This document shows positions 12,312-20,599 of a DNA stretch of 22,094 nucleotides, piece by piece. The translations under genes and the position numbers were made by a program. The number at the start of each line of letters is the position of its first letter. Within the stretch, counting starts at the first letter, position 1. The notes beneath the pieces are model-generated. The model saw only the letters and a list, made by a program, of their open reading frames with translations. It made no database searches and was not told the DNA's origin. The DNA lies in the IMG/VR virus record IMGVR_UViG_3300042691_035301, positions 1 to 22,094 of that record; one strand, written 5' to 3'. The DNA comes from a virus.

Positions 12312-12751
12312 TGGCCACGCACACGCCCTACACCACGCTGCTCGTCGAGCACGTGGCGTCGCAGCTCACCCTGGTGCAGCCGCCGGCCTACCGCACCAGC
12401 ATCGGCACCGCCGTGAGCACCGAGCGCCCGCAGGCGCTGGCTGCCGGCGCGCCGTTTTGCAGCGTGCGGCTGGTGGCGTGGGAGGTGGTGCCCGACACGA
12501 CGCTGGTCACCCGCGACTGCGAACTGCGCATCGAAGCCGTGCTCGCCGCGAGCGACAACACCGCCGAAGACCTCGCGCGCGATGCCGCAGAAGACATTCA
12601 CGAACTCTTCCGCGCCGTCGGCGCCAGCGTTGCGCTCGGCGCTGCGCAGGCCGCGATCGGCGCGGTGTCCGGTGCCGAGATCGAGCGGCCCGAGGGCAGC
12701 GACGCCGTCCTGGTGTCGCTGACCCTGCGCGCGCAGATCTACGAGCCCTGA
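12311..12751 (+). CDS. Tail terminator / tail completion protein (gpU-like role)
   Basis: A 146-residue alpha/beta protein with helix-strand order TTLLVEHVASQLTLVQPPAY, then SVRLVAWEVVPDTTLVTRDCELRIEAVL, a helix TAEDLARDAAEDIHELF, and final strands VSLTLRAQIYEP. Small proteins with this fold cap the finished tail tube and make it ready to join the head. It lies just before the tail-tube gene and overlaps the FII-like gene in a TGATG junction. Sequence conservation among terminators is poor; the call depends mostly on position and the alpha/beta pattern. A gpZ role is excluded here because a better gpZ-like gene lies further on. Confidence 0.6.
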   Translation: MATHTPYTTLLVEHVASQLTLVQPPAYRTSIGTAVSTERPQALAAGAPFCSVRLVAWEVVPDTTLVTRDCELRIEAVLAASDNTAEDLARDAAEDIHELFRAVGASVALGAAQAAIGAVSGAEIERPEGSDAVLVSLTLRAQIYEP

Positions 12752-12788
12752 TTCCACCCGCTTCGCCGCCGGGCGCCCCCGGCACCCG

Positions 12789-12815
12789 AAAGGCCCGCCT
12801 CGCGCGGGCCTTTTT
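12789..12815 (+). terminator. Rho-independent terminator before the tail-tube gene
   Basis: AAAGGCCCGC (12789-12798) pairs with GCGGGCCTTT (12804-12813) around a 5-base loop, and a run of five T (12811-12815) follows. This is a textbook intrinsic terminator, symmetrical enough to work in the other direction too. A smaller hairpin, CGCCGC/GCGGCG at 12822-12836, lies between it and the next start. Confidence 0.88.
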
Positions 12816-12856
12816 CATCTCCGCCGCGCTGCGGCGTCACCTCGAGGACCTGCAAC

Positions 12857-13513
12857 ATGCCCATCATCAGCGCACGCGGCGCCGCCTTTGACATCGCCGC
12901 GACCTTCGGGACCACCGTCACCGTCACCGCCGCCACCAACGTGGCCTCGTCCGTCGTGACCGTCGGCGCCGGCCACGGCACCGCCGTCGGCGACTTCGTC
13001 GAGATCCTCACCGGCGCCGGCTGGCAGCGCGCCGAGGGCCGCATCTTCCGCGTGTCGGTGGTCTCGACCAACGACCTTACCTTCGAAGGTTTCGACACGA
13101 CCAATACCTCACTCTTCCCGGCGGCCGGCTTCGTCGGCGCGACGGTGCGCCGCGTCGCGACTTGGACCACGATCTCGCAGGTCCAGAACCTCGAGCTGAC
13201 GGGCGGCGAGCAGCAGTTCACGGACATCACCGGCATCGGCGACCTCATCGGCAAGCAGTTTCCCACCCTGCGCTCGGCCGTGAGCGCAAACCTGCCGGTG
13301 TTCTATGACCCGAGCCTTTCCTGGCTGTCGACCGTGCGCGCCGCGGCGGATGCGTCGGCCATCCGCGCGCTGCGCGTGCGCGCCGCGTCCGGCATGCGCC
13401 TGCTCATTAACGGATATGTCGGCTTCGTCGACTCGCCCACGATCGAGGGCGACGTGCTGCGCGGCGCCGTCAACTTCGCCGGCGTCAGCATCCCGACGGT
13501 CTACGCGACCTGA
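12857..13513 (+). CDS. Major tail (tail tube) protein
   Basis: A 218-residue beta-rich protein likely to form the stacked hexamers of the tail tube. It has a Thr/Val-rich N-terminus (FGTTVTVTAATNVASSVVTVG), a central ATWTTISQVQNLELTGGEQQFTDITGIGD that matches the beginning of common tube-protein folds, and a C-terminal DSPTIEGDVLRGAVNFAGVSIPTVYAT, where the 'EG-D---G-VNF-GV' strand pair is typical. A GAGGA site (12844-12848) lies 8 bases before the ATG. The gene stands alone between two terminators (12789-12815 and 13523-13579), unlike its tightly packed neighbours, consistent with a very abundant product. Position before G/GT chaperones supports lambda-V equivalence. Confidence 0.82.
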   Translation: MPIISARGAAFDIAATFGTTVTVTAATNVASSVVTVGAGHGTAVGDFVEILTGAGWQRAEGRIFRVSVVSTNDLTFEGFDTTNTSLFPAAGFVGATVRRVATWTTISQVQNLELTGGEQQFTDITGIGDLIGKQFPTLRSAVSANLPVFYDPSLSWLSTVRAAADASAIRALRVRAASGMRLLINGYVGFVDSPTIEGDVLRGAVNFAGVSIPTVYAT

Positions 13514-13522
13514 TCCACCCTG

Positions 13523-13579
13523 CCGGGGGCAGCGCCCCCGGCCCGACGCCGCCCCCGCGTGGGGCGGCGTCTTTCTTTT
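13523..13579 (+). terminator. Double hairpin with terminator after the tail-tube gene
   Basis: Two stem-loops in tandem. The first is CCGGGGGC (13523-13530) with GCCCCCGG (13534-13541). The second is GACGCCGCCCC (13545-13555) with GGGGCGGCGTC (13561-13571), an 11-bp perfect stem with a 5-base loop, followed by TTTCTTTT (13572-13579). The second is a strong intrinsic terminator; the first may stabilise the message. Confidence 0.87.
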
Positions 13580-13599
13580 CCCACTGCAAGGAGTCCAAG

Positions 13600-13974
13600 A
13601 TGCCAAAGTCCATCCGCGAACAAGCCATCGACGCCGCCGCCAAGGTCGGCGCGGTCAAGCAGATCAGCGTCGAGGGCATCGACGAGGTCATTCACGTCGC
13701 ACGCCTGTCCATCGAGGATCGCGCCGGCGTCAGCGACACCGGCCAGACTCCCGGCCGCCGCGCCAACGTGGCCGCCGCGATCAACCTGCTGTTTCTCGCC
13801 GTGGTCACCGGCGCGCGTGGGCCCGACGACAAGCTGCAGCCGTACATGTCGCGCGACGAATGGGCCGCCTGGGCCGGCGACCACCCCGAAACCTTTACCC
13901 GCCTCTCGCTGGCCGTGCAGGCCGCGCAAGGCGACACCACCGCCGACGACGCCGTCGCGCTGGGAAACGGCTAG
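13600..13974 (+). CDS. Tail assembly chaperone, gpG-like
   Basis: The shorter tail assembly chaperone, 124 residues, needed to bring tape measure and tube protein together; absent from finished virions in lambda. AAGGAG (13588-13593) lies 6 bases before the ATG. The N-terminal half has a short strand pair (VKQISVEGIDEVIHVARLS), then helices (RRANVAAAINLLFLAV; SRDEWAAWAGDHPETFTRLSLAVQAAQG). The gene ends one codon after a GGGAAAC slippery heptamer, so some ribosomes continue in the -1 frame to make a longer protein. The place between tube and tape-measure genes is diagnostic. Confidence 0.8.
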   Translation: MPKSIREQAIDAAAKVGAVKQISVEGIDEVIHVARLSIEDRAGVSDTGQTPGRRANVAAAINLLFLAVVTGARGPDDKLQPYMSRDEWAAWAGDHPETFTRLSLAVQAAQGDTTADDAVALGNG

Positions 13975-14261
13975 CCACCGACCTGCAGGAACGCGTCATC
14001 ACGGCGCTGTGCTTCCGCCTGGGGCGCACCCGGGCTGAACTGCGCGCCAGCATGACCGCGCAGGAGTTCGCCCAGTGGGTCGCGCTGTTCCTGGTGCGCC
14101 CGTTCGACGACTACCACCTGCACGAGCTCCCGCAGGCCTTGATCCGCGCCACGCTGATCCAGCTACAGGGCGGCAAGCCGAAGCTGGAAGATTTGCTGTA
14201 CAGCAAACGCGCCGAGTCGGCATCGCTCGAAGGCTTCGCCGAGCGCATCAAGGGCGACTGA
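13600..14261 (+). CDS. gpGT-like frameshift fusion (tail assembly chaperone)
   Basis: Predicted -1 frameshift product of about 220 residues: 123 residues of the G-like protein, then 97 from the second frame, read from base 13968 (RLATDLQERVITALCFRL). The T part has the family features RAELRASMTAQEFAQWVALFLVRPFDD, then a helix, and ends GGKPKLEDLLYSKRAES and a short acidic tail; the 'F--W----L-RPFDD' block is typical of gpT/DUF4035 partners. The T reading frame has no good start of its own near 13968, and its open extension upstream runs antithetically through the tube gene with Arg-rich nonsense. In lambda the T domain recruits tube subunits and the G domain binds tape measure. Confidence 0.82.
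13962..13968 (+). promoter_or_regulatory. -1 ribosomal frameshift site GGGAAAC
   Basis: The heptamer G-GGA-AAC is in the correct phase with the G frame (codons GGA 13963-13965, AAC 13966-13968), a canonical X-XXY-YYZ site and one base different from lambda's GGGAAAG. The zero-frame TAG stop follows after one codon (13972-13974). I see no clear stimulatory hairpin just downstream. Confidence 0.85.
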
Positions 14262-14274
14262 CGAAGGAGGGGGC

Positions 14275-14865
14275 GTGGCGCTGAGCATCACCATCGACGA
14301 TCGCCGCGCCCTTCGCGCCCTCGAGCGGCAACTTGACCGGGTGGCGAAGAACGTCGGCCGCGAGCTGGAGCGGGCCACCATCAGCGTGCAGCGCGCGACG
14401 TTCACCGAATCGAAGCGCGCGATCACCGAGGTCTACAACCTGCCGCAAAACCGCGTCGCCGGGCCACTGAGCGTCAACACGGCGGCCAACCGGCGCGGCT
14501 TCGTGGTGCGCGGCAACCCGACGCCGATCACTTTCGTGAGCTACCGCGCGCGCGCCCTGACCCGTGGCGGCGTGCAGGTGGCCATCTTAAAGGGAAAGGC
14601 CAAGGTCATCCGCAAGGGCTTCAAGGCACCCAGCCCGCAAGGCACCGACCTGTTCTGGATCCGCACCGGCGAGGAACCGCGCCGCATGACCCGCGGGCGG
14701 TACGCCGGGCAGACCCGCGAGCCGATCCGGCCGCTGACGGGCCCGAGCGTGGCGGATCACCTCAACAACCGCAGCGTCCGCGGCCGCATCGAGCGCTTCT
14801 ACTTCACCCGCATGAACCGCGAATTGCTGGCCCGCATCAACCGGCTGCAGCGCAACAGGACCTGA
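14275..14865 (+). CDS. Minor tail protein Z-like
   Basis: A 196-residue basic protein of the prophage minor tail protein Z family, in lambda required to finish tails that can join heads. It has a helical N-terminus (RALRALERQLDRVAKNVGRELERA; VQRATFTESKRAITEVYNL), a 'NPTPITFVSYRARALTRGGVQVAI' beta section, then TDLFWIRTGEEPRRM and the family's PIRPLTGPSVADHL before the last helix. AAGGAGG (14264-14270) lies 4 bases before the GTG. It stands between the GT chaperones and the tape measure, while in lambda Z comes before U and V. The stop is 3 bases before the tape-measure start. Confidence 0.75.
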   Translation: MALSITIDDRRALRALERQLDRVAKNVGRELERATISVQRATFTESKRAITEVYNLPQNRVAGPLSVNTAANRRGFVVRGNPTPITFVSYRARALTRGGVQVAILKGKAKVIRKGFKAPSPQGTDLFWIRTGEEPRRMTRGRYAGQTREPIRPLTGPSVADHLNNRSVRGRIERFYFTRMNRELLARINRLQRNRT

Positions 14866-14868
14866 CCC

Positions 14869-17800
14869 GTGGCGCAAACTGAAACCACCATCGTCTTCGG
14901 CGCAGTTGACAAGATCACGCCGGTGCTGCGCGGGATCGAGGGGCAGGTCAAGGGCCTCAATACCGCGTTCGCTGCGGCCGCTGCCGGCGGAATCGCCGCA
15001 CTGGCTGCGACGGTCGCGGCCACCGTCGATTCGCTCGACAAGCTCGGCGACCAGGCGCGCGCGCTCAACATCACCACCGAATCGCTCAGTGGCCTAGGCT
15101 TCGCCGCGCAGCAGTCCGGCAGCAGCGCGGAGACGCTCAACGCGGGCCTCACGCGGCTCAACAAGACGCTAGGCGATGCCGCCAACGGCAACAAGCAGGC
15201 CGCGGCGCTGTTCGACAGCCTCGGCATCAGCATCAAGGACGCGCAGGGCAAGGTCATCAGCGCCGACGCGGCGCTGCTGCAGGTGGCGTCGCGCTTTGAG
15301 TCCTACCAGGACGGCGCGCAGGAAGCCGCGATTGCCACGCAACTGTTCGGCCGCTCGGCCGGGCCTGAGCTGCTCGCGCTGCTCAACGAGGGCCAAGGCG
15401 GCATTGCCGCGCTGACCGACGAGGCGGCGCGGCTGGGCGTCGTTGTCGGCGGCGACGCGGTTGCGGCGGCGCAGGCCTTCAGCGACAACCTCGACAAGCT
15501 GAAGGCCGCCGGCTCCGGCTTCGCCACCGCGCTCACCACGGCCATCCTGCCAGCGCTCAACGAGTTCAGCACCGATGCCGCCGAGGCCGCCAAGAACGGC
15601 GGGCTGCTGGCCGAGGCGGGCAAGTTCATCGGCAACGAGCTGAACCTGTTCTCGGTCGACCTGATCGAGGCGGCCAGCGAGATCGAGGTGCTCGGCGCCG
15701 AAGTCGCCAACGCGGTGGCGTTCCTGACCGACTGGTCCGAAAACCTCGGCGTGGTCGGCAACATCGCCATCGTCACCTTCCAGTCGATCGAAGCCGCCGC
15801 CAGCGGCAACTTCGCCGCGGCCGAGCGCGGCCTGGACGCCATCACCCGTGCCGTCGACGCGCTGGGCAACAAGGCCGCCGCCGACGCCGCCAAGCGGATG
15901 GGCGACCTGGCGTCAAGCATCAGCAGCATCAAGGCCGACGCAGCCGTCAAGATCGAGCGGATCAAGGGCGGCGTCGAAGGCCTCGCGAAGTCGGCCAAGC
16001 CCGCCGCCGACAACGCCGCAAAGCTGCCGCCGCCGATCATCGAGATCGGCGAGGAAAGCGAAAAGGCCGCGGCAAAAGTTAAGAAGCTGGGGCAGGAAGT
16101 CGAGCGACTCACCGGCTTCAACCTGGCGTTCCAACGCAGCCTCGCGCCGGTCAGCGAGTCCATGCAGTCGCTGGTCGAGGACATCGACCTTGGCGCCATC
16201 TCGTTCGACAACCTGCGCGAGTCGCAAGCGGTCCTGAACCAGACCACGACCGAGGAAGCGCAGTTCTTCGCCGACAACTGGGCCGGCGCGGTCGACGCAG
16301 CCAGCGACGCCTTCGCCGACTTCATCGCCGGCAACATCAAGTCGTTTGAGGACTTCGGCGACGCGCTGGAATCGATCGCGCGGCAATTTCTTTCGAACTT
16401 GGTGCGGCAGTTCCTGAGCACGAACCTGCAGTTCAACGTGTCCGGCGGTCCCGGCGGTGGGCTAGGGGCTGTCGGCGGCTCTGGATTCCTCAACATGCTG
16501 AACGGGGGCGGCGCAGCGCTGTCCACGCTGGGCCCTGCCGCATTGCTGCTGGCAGGGGCCAGCACCGGCAACCGCGGCACCGGCGCGCTGTCCGGTGGCC
16601 TCGCGGGCGGGCTGTTCGCCTCGACCACGTTCGGCGCTGGGGTGATCGGTTCCGGCCTTTCCGGCCTTGGGTTGGGCGCCTCGCTCGGCTCTGTGGTCCC
16701 GATTGTCGGCACGATCATCGGCGCCATCATCGGCGGGCTTGCTGCCAATCTCTTTGCAGCCAAACCGCCAAGCATCAACGTTATCGGCGACGACATCGTC
16801 GGCACGCCGGGGTTCCGCAACTTCGCGCCGGGCTCAACGTTTGAGTCGCGGCTGGGCGGCTTCACCTTCGCGTCGATCGACAGCGTCGACCGGCAGACGC
16901 GCGACCAGATCGGCCAGTCGGTCGTGCAGTTCGACAACACCATCGCCGACCTGCTCAACGCCGACCAGCTCGACAAGGTCACCGACGCGCTGGCAGGCTT
17001 TAACCTGCGCCTGCAGGAGGGCGCGATCAGTGCCGAGAACATCCTCGGGCAACGTTTCGACGCGATCCTCGCCACGTTCGACCAGGACGTGCAGGACTTT
17101 GTCAACGGCGCGGCGACCCTTGAGGAACGCACTGCGCGACTCGCGGAAATCCTTAGCCGCCCGCAGCGCCTGAACGCGTTGATTGAGTCCCTGGAAGAGG
17201 TCGACCGGCTCTCCGGCTTGACCCCGTTCGAGCGCGAGCTGGACGCCATCAATCGGCAGTTCGACGCCGCGGCCGAGGAAGCGCGCAAGCTGGGCGCCGA
17301 CCAGGCGCAACTGGCTCGCATCGAGGAACTGCGCGGCAACGCGATTGAGCGTCTCAACGACTTGCAGCGGCAGAACCTGGACGCGCTGCTCGACGACCTG
17401 CGCTTCGACGACCTTACCGATGGCCTGACCCCGGCCGACCGGGCTATCGCCGACATCAACCGTCGATTCGACAGACTGCGCGAGCAGGCGATCGCATTGG
17501 GCGCGTCCCAAGAAGACCTCGAACTGATCGAGCGTCGCCGCACAGCCGCGCTGCGCGAACAGGCGGACGCCACCCGAGATTCAACCGACGCCATCCAAGA
17601 GTTCACGGACGCCGCGCAACAGTCGTTTCAACTCTACCTGGACTATCAAGCGGACTGGCTCGAAGGGCTGGGCAACGCGCTGCAGCCAGTGCGCGACTGG
17701 CTTAACCGCGGGGGTAGCGTCACCAGTGAAAACCCGTTGCAACAACTCACCCGCAGCCAGCAGCAATTTGAGGACTTGGCACGGCGCGCATCGTTGGGCG

Positions 17801-18120
17801 ACTTCGACGCCATCCGCGGCATTGCGGGCGCCGGTGACGCGCTGTTGCAACAGGCAGCGCGATTCTACGGCGTGGGATCGGCTGATTTTCAGCGTTACGA
17901 GGCGCTCGTGCGCGGCACGCTCACGCCGTTGGCTAGCGTCGATGGGAGCCAGTCGATGGCAGTCGCGCTCGGACAGTTGCGCGAGATTTATCAGGCGTTG
18001 CTGCGATTCCTTCAGGGCGGCAATGGGGCAACCAACAGCGGCGTCATGAGCGGCGCGCAGGCACAGCAACTGCTCAACTCGCTTGATCGCCTCTCGCGGC
18101 GTACGGATCGGGTGACCTGA
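14869..18120 (+). CDS. Tape measure protein
   Basis: The 1083-residue ruler that sets tail length and helps DNA cross the envelope. The N-terminus (FGAVDKITPVLRGIEGQVKGL, then LGDQARALNITTESLSGLGF) is a standard tape-measure core, with long helices rich in Ala. Residues about 525-632 form a Gly/Ala hydrophobic stretch (SVVPIVGTIIGAIIGGLAANLF) that could insert into membrane. The segment just before it (EDFGDALESIARQFLSNLVRQFL) resembles the lambda H-type C-terminal domain. Two copies of a helix-rich unit start near 783 and 852 (GLTPFERELDAINRQFD; GLTPADRAIADINRRFD), 69 residues apart. At about 0.15 nm per residue it predicts a tail near 160 nm. Codon use loosens after roughly 17,400. The GTG start is 3 bases after the gpZ-like stop. 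Confidence 0.92.
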   Translation: MAQTETTIVFGAVDKITPVLRGIEGQVKGLNTAFAAAAAGGIAALAATVAATVDSLDKLGDQARALNITTESLSGLGFAAQQSGSSAETLNAGLTRLNKTLGDAANGNKQAAALFDSLGISIKDAQGKVISADAALLQVASRFESYQDGAQEAAIATQLFGRSAGPELLALLNEGQGGIAALTDEAARLGVVVGGDAVAAAQAFSDNLDKLKAAGSGFATALTTAILPALNEFSTDAAEAAKNGGLLAEAGKFIGNELNLFSVDLIEAASEIEVLGAEVANAVAFLTDWSENLGVVGNIAIVTFQSIEAAASGNFAAAERGLDAITRAVDALGNKAAADAAKRMGDLASSISSIKADAAVKIERIKGGVEGLAKSAKPAADNAAKLPPPIIEIGEESEKAAAKVKKLGQEVERLTGFNLAFQRSLAPVSESMQSLVEDIDLGAISFDNLRESQAVLNQTTTEEAQFFADNWAGAVDAASDAFADFIAGNIKSFEDFGDALESIARQFLSNLVRQFLSTNLQFNVSGGPGGGLGAVGGSGFLNMLNGGGAALSTLGPAALLLAGASTGNRGTGALSGGLAGGLFASTTFGAGVIGSGLSGLGLGASLGSVVPIVGTIIGAIIGGLAANLFAAKPPSINVIGDDIVGTPGFRNFAPGSTFESRLGGFTFASIDSVDRQTRDQIGQSVVQFDNTIADLLNADQLDKVTDALAGFNLRLQEGAISAENILGQRFDAILATFDQDVQDFVNGAATLEERTARLAEILSRPQRLNALIESLEEVDRLSGLTPFERELDAINRQFDAAAEEARKLGADQAQLARIEELRGNAIERLNDLQRQNLDALLDDLRFDDLTDGLTPADRAIADINRRFDRLREQAIALGASQEDLELIERRRTAALREQADATRDSTDAIQEFTDAAQQSFQLYLDYQADWLEGLGNALQPVRDWLNRGGSVTSENPLQQLTRSQQQFEDLARRASLGDFDAIRGIAGAGDALLQQAARFYGVGSADFQRYEALVRGTLTPLASVDGSQSMAVALGQLREIYQALLRFLQGGNGATNSGVMSGAQAQQLLNSLDRLSRRTDRVT

Positions 18121-20597
18121 TGGCCGGCCTGCCTTGCATTGCGGTGGAAATCGGCATTCCTGGAGGCGGCACGCTATACGCATGCACGCATCCCTACATC
18201 ACCCGGTCGTCGGACACGCCAGCCAGCACAGTGTTTGAGCCACGCATCGCGGAGGATTTGTCTTTTGACCGCAGCGTGGGGTGCGTGTTCTGGGGCGAGC
18301 GTCCGCGTGGCGCGCAAAACGTCGGGCGCGTGCGGCTCGTCAACGCGGACGGCGCCTACGATGCGCAGGTCGGACGGTCCTATCGCGATCAAGTGGTGGT
18401 TATCAAGCGCGGCGAAACCGGCGACGCCTACAGCACGTTCGCCACCGTCGCCACGCTGCTGGCGGATGCCACGGAGATCGACGAGCGGTATTTTACACTG
18501 ACGCTTAAAGACCGAACCGCGCGGCTGGAACGCCCGCTGCAGACAAGCCTGTACCCGACGACCGTCACCAATCAGGCGCTGCGCGGCAAGCCCCGGCCGA
18601 TCACGCTGGGTACGTGCTTTCAGGTGCCGCTGCAGCAGCCCGACGTTTTCGGGAATGGGCACTTTGACGTGCACGAGGACGACCAGTGGGTCGGCACCAC
18701 GCAGGTGCTGGACCAGGGCGCTGCGTTGATCGAGGGCACCGGCTATCGGCGTTCGGCGAAGTCCGGCATCTATGGGATCGAGCGCCTGACCGCGATCGGT
18801 GGCACGCAAGTCGCTAACGTGCAGGGGCGGTTCCGCATTCTCAGCACCGAGCTAACAAACGACTTTGTTGACCTTGCGGCGTGGACGGAATTTAACGGCG
18901 GCGTCGCGGGTCGCGACGCGACCATCGTCACCAACACGTTGCGCATGCAAAACACGGCGGGCGGCGCCGATCTGACGCTGCAGTCGAACACCACGATCAC
19001 CGCCACGGAAAGCGAACTGTTTTTCTACGAGATTGATTGTCCCAGCTATACGAGCGGAAGCGTACGCCTCCGCATGGGGGCGTTAGGCACGCAAGTAGAG
19101 CGCATCATCGACGGTGTAGGGCGCTACACGGGGATCTTTCGGATTGCGGTCAACTTTGCCATGCGGATCGCGGCGGTCGACGGGTCCAATGCCGACCTGA
19201 CGCTCGACAACCTGCGCATCCGCAAGATCGCGCTGGACGACCGCCTGCAGGACATCGTGCCCTACCTGTGCACGGTGAAAGGACCGCTGCTTTCCGGCGA
19301 CCTCGACACCACGGGCATCGCGCAGATCGACACCGACACCGGCTACCGATACGGGGTGCATGTGTCTGAGCCGGTGACTATCGCGGACGTGCTGGACCAG
19401 CTTGCGGGCAGTATCGGCGGATGGTGGTACGTCCGGCGCGGCGGCACGCTCACGTTCGGCCGCCTGCTGGCCCCGACCGGCACGGCGGCCTTCGCCTTCA
19501 ACCAAAGCAACATCAAGCGCGACACCGGCGTACGCATTACCTTCGACGGAGCGCCGGGCCTCTCTAACGTGTGTCTGGCAAAGCGCAACTGGCGTGCGTA
19601 CACCGAGGGCGAGCTGGTCGGGGCCCTCAATTACTTGCAGCTCAACACCACCGACAAAGATGCAGACGTTGCGCTGTCCAACTCCAACTACACCTATAGC
19701 GCTACCAATGTCGGCAGCGTGCGCAGCACGCCGGGGCTTTTTGGCGAGCGGCTTTACTTCGAAGTCCGGGTGACCGCGATTGGCGCTGCGCAGCAGCACT
19801 ACATCGGGGTAGGCAACGCGGCCGCCACGATCACGAGCTATCCGGGGGCAACCACCGATAGCCTGTCCTATCGGGCCAACGGTCAGTCATTTTTGAACGG
19901 CACCGGGTCTGCTTACGGTGCGGCGTGGGCGGCAAATGATGTGATACAAGTCGCGATTGACGGGCGCCCGGCGGCGATGGGTGCCAACCAGCGCCATTTT
20001 CGCGTCTACTTCGGCCGCAATGGTACGTGGCAGAACGCCAGCAACCCGGACACGGAAGCCGGCTTCCTGGTAGCAGCCATCGGCACCGAAGGTATTGCGC
20101 ACGTCATGACGGGCGGAAACGCCGCGGAAACCAATACCGGCGTCGTCAACTTCGGCCAAGCGGCCTTCGCGCACACGCCGCCGGCAGACTATTACGCGCC
20201 CGCGTGGCATCGCCAGCAGTCGCTTGCGGACTACCGATTTAAGTTCGAGAGCGCAACAGCCCTAGCGGCTGCGTACACGCATGCGGACGGTGCACGAGGC
20301 ATCACCGGCAGTGCGGACAACGAACGCGAGTATGTCGGCGGCATCCCAACCCTGCTGGCGCGCGACGCGGACGCCGTAGCGGAGGCCAACCGCTGGGCTG
20401 CGCTGTACAGCGTGGAACGGTTTTTCTACGAGTTCACGGCTTTGCTCGACGCCGGCATCAACGCCGACCAGATCGAGCCGGGCGACCTGATCGAAATCAC
20501 CTGGCCGCGCTTCGGGCTGTCCGCCAAGAAGCTGCGCGTCGTGCGCGTGCGTGGCGCGCTCATGGGGCGCGAAGTCCAGATCACTGCGTGGGGGTAA
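18120..20597 (+). CDS. Tail tip / hub protein with two inserted beta-domains
   Basis: An 825-residue protein at the tail tip. The N-terminus (residues 1-245) has family motifs such as RVRLVNADGAYDAQVGR and ALRGKPRPITLGTCFQVPL, and the C-terminus (700-825: DADAVAEANRWAALYSVERFFYEFTALL, then EPGDLIEITWPRFGLSAKKLRVVRVRG) is a hub-like strand unit; both match tail proteins that follow the tape measure in other siphophages. Two segments interrupt them. Residues about 246-370 look like a carbohydrate-binding jelly-roll (WTEFNGGVAGRDATIV ... LTLDNLRIRKI). Residues about 515-692 resemble a SPRY domain (GERLYFEVRVTAIGAAQQHYIGVGN, split here; NDVIQVAIDG). The ATG overlaps the tape-measure stop by one base. 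Receptor binding by the inserts is inferred. Confidence 0.72.
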   Translation: MAGLPCIAVEIGIPGGGTLYACTHPYITRSSDTPASTVFEPRIAEDLSFDRSVGCVFWGERPRGAQNVGRVRLVNADGAYDAQVGRSYRDQVVVIKRGETGDAYSTFATVATLLADATEIDERYFTLTLKDRTARLERPLQTSLYPTTVTNQALRGKPRPITLGTCFQVPLQQPDVFGNGHFDVHEDDQWVGTTQVLDQGAALIEGTGYRRSAKSGIYGIERLTAIGGTQVANVQGRFRILSTELTNDFVDLAAWTEFNGGVAGRDATIVTNTLRMQNTAGGADLTLQSNTTITATESELFFYEIDCPSYTSGSVRLRMGALGTQVERIIDGVGRYTGIFRIAVNFAMRIAAVDGSNADLTLDNLRIRKIALDDRLQDIVPYLCTVKGPLLSGDLDTTGIAQIDTDTGYRYGVHVSEPVTIADVLDQLAGSIGGWWYVRRGGTLTFGRLLAPTGTAAFAFNQSNIKRDTGVRITFDGAPGLSNVCLAKRNWRAYTEGELVGALNYLQLNTTDKDADVALSNSNYTYSATNVGSVRSTPGLFGERLYFEVRVTAIGAAQQHYIGVGNAAATITSYPGATTDSLSYRANGQSFLNGTGSAYGAAWAANDVIQVAIDGRPAAMGANQRHFRVYFGRNGTWQNASNPDTEAGFLVAAIGTEGIAHVMTGGNAAETNTGVVNFGQAAFAHTPPADYYAPAWHRQQSLADYRFKFESATALAAAYTHADGARGITGSADNEREYVGGIPTLLARDADAVAEANRWAALYSVERFFYEFTALLDAGINADQIEPGDLIEITWPRFGLSAKKLRVVRVRGALMGREVQITAWG

Positions 20598-20599
20598 GT

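Noticed and set aside
13305-13967. Independent upstream start for the T reading frame
   Set aside because: The open extension passes through the tail-tube gene, terminators and G gene and gives Arg/Pro-rich sequence. T is better explained by the -1 frameshift at 13962-13968.
15303-17606. Long minus-strand open frame (767 codons) opposite the tape measure
   Set aside because: The translation is Ser/Arg/Ala-rich nonsense produced by the complementary frame of a GC-rich helical protein.
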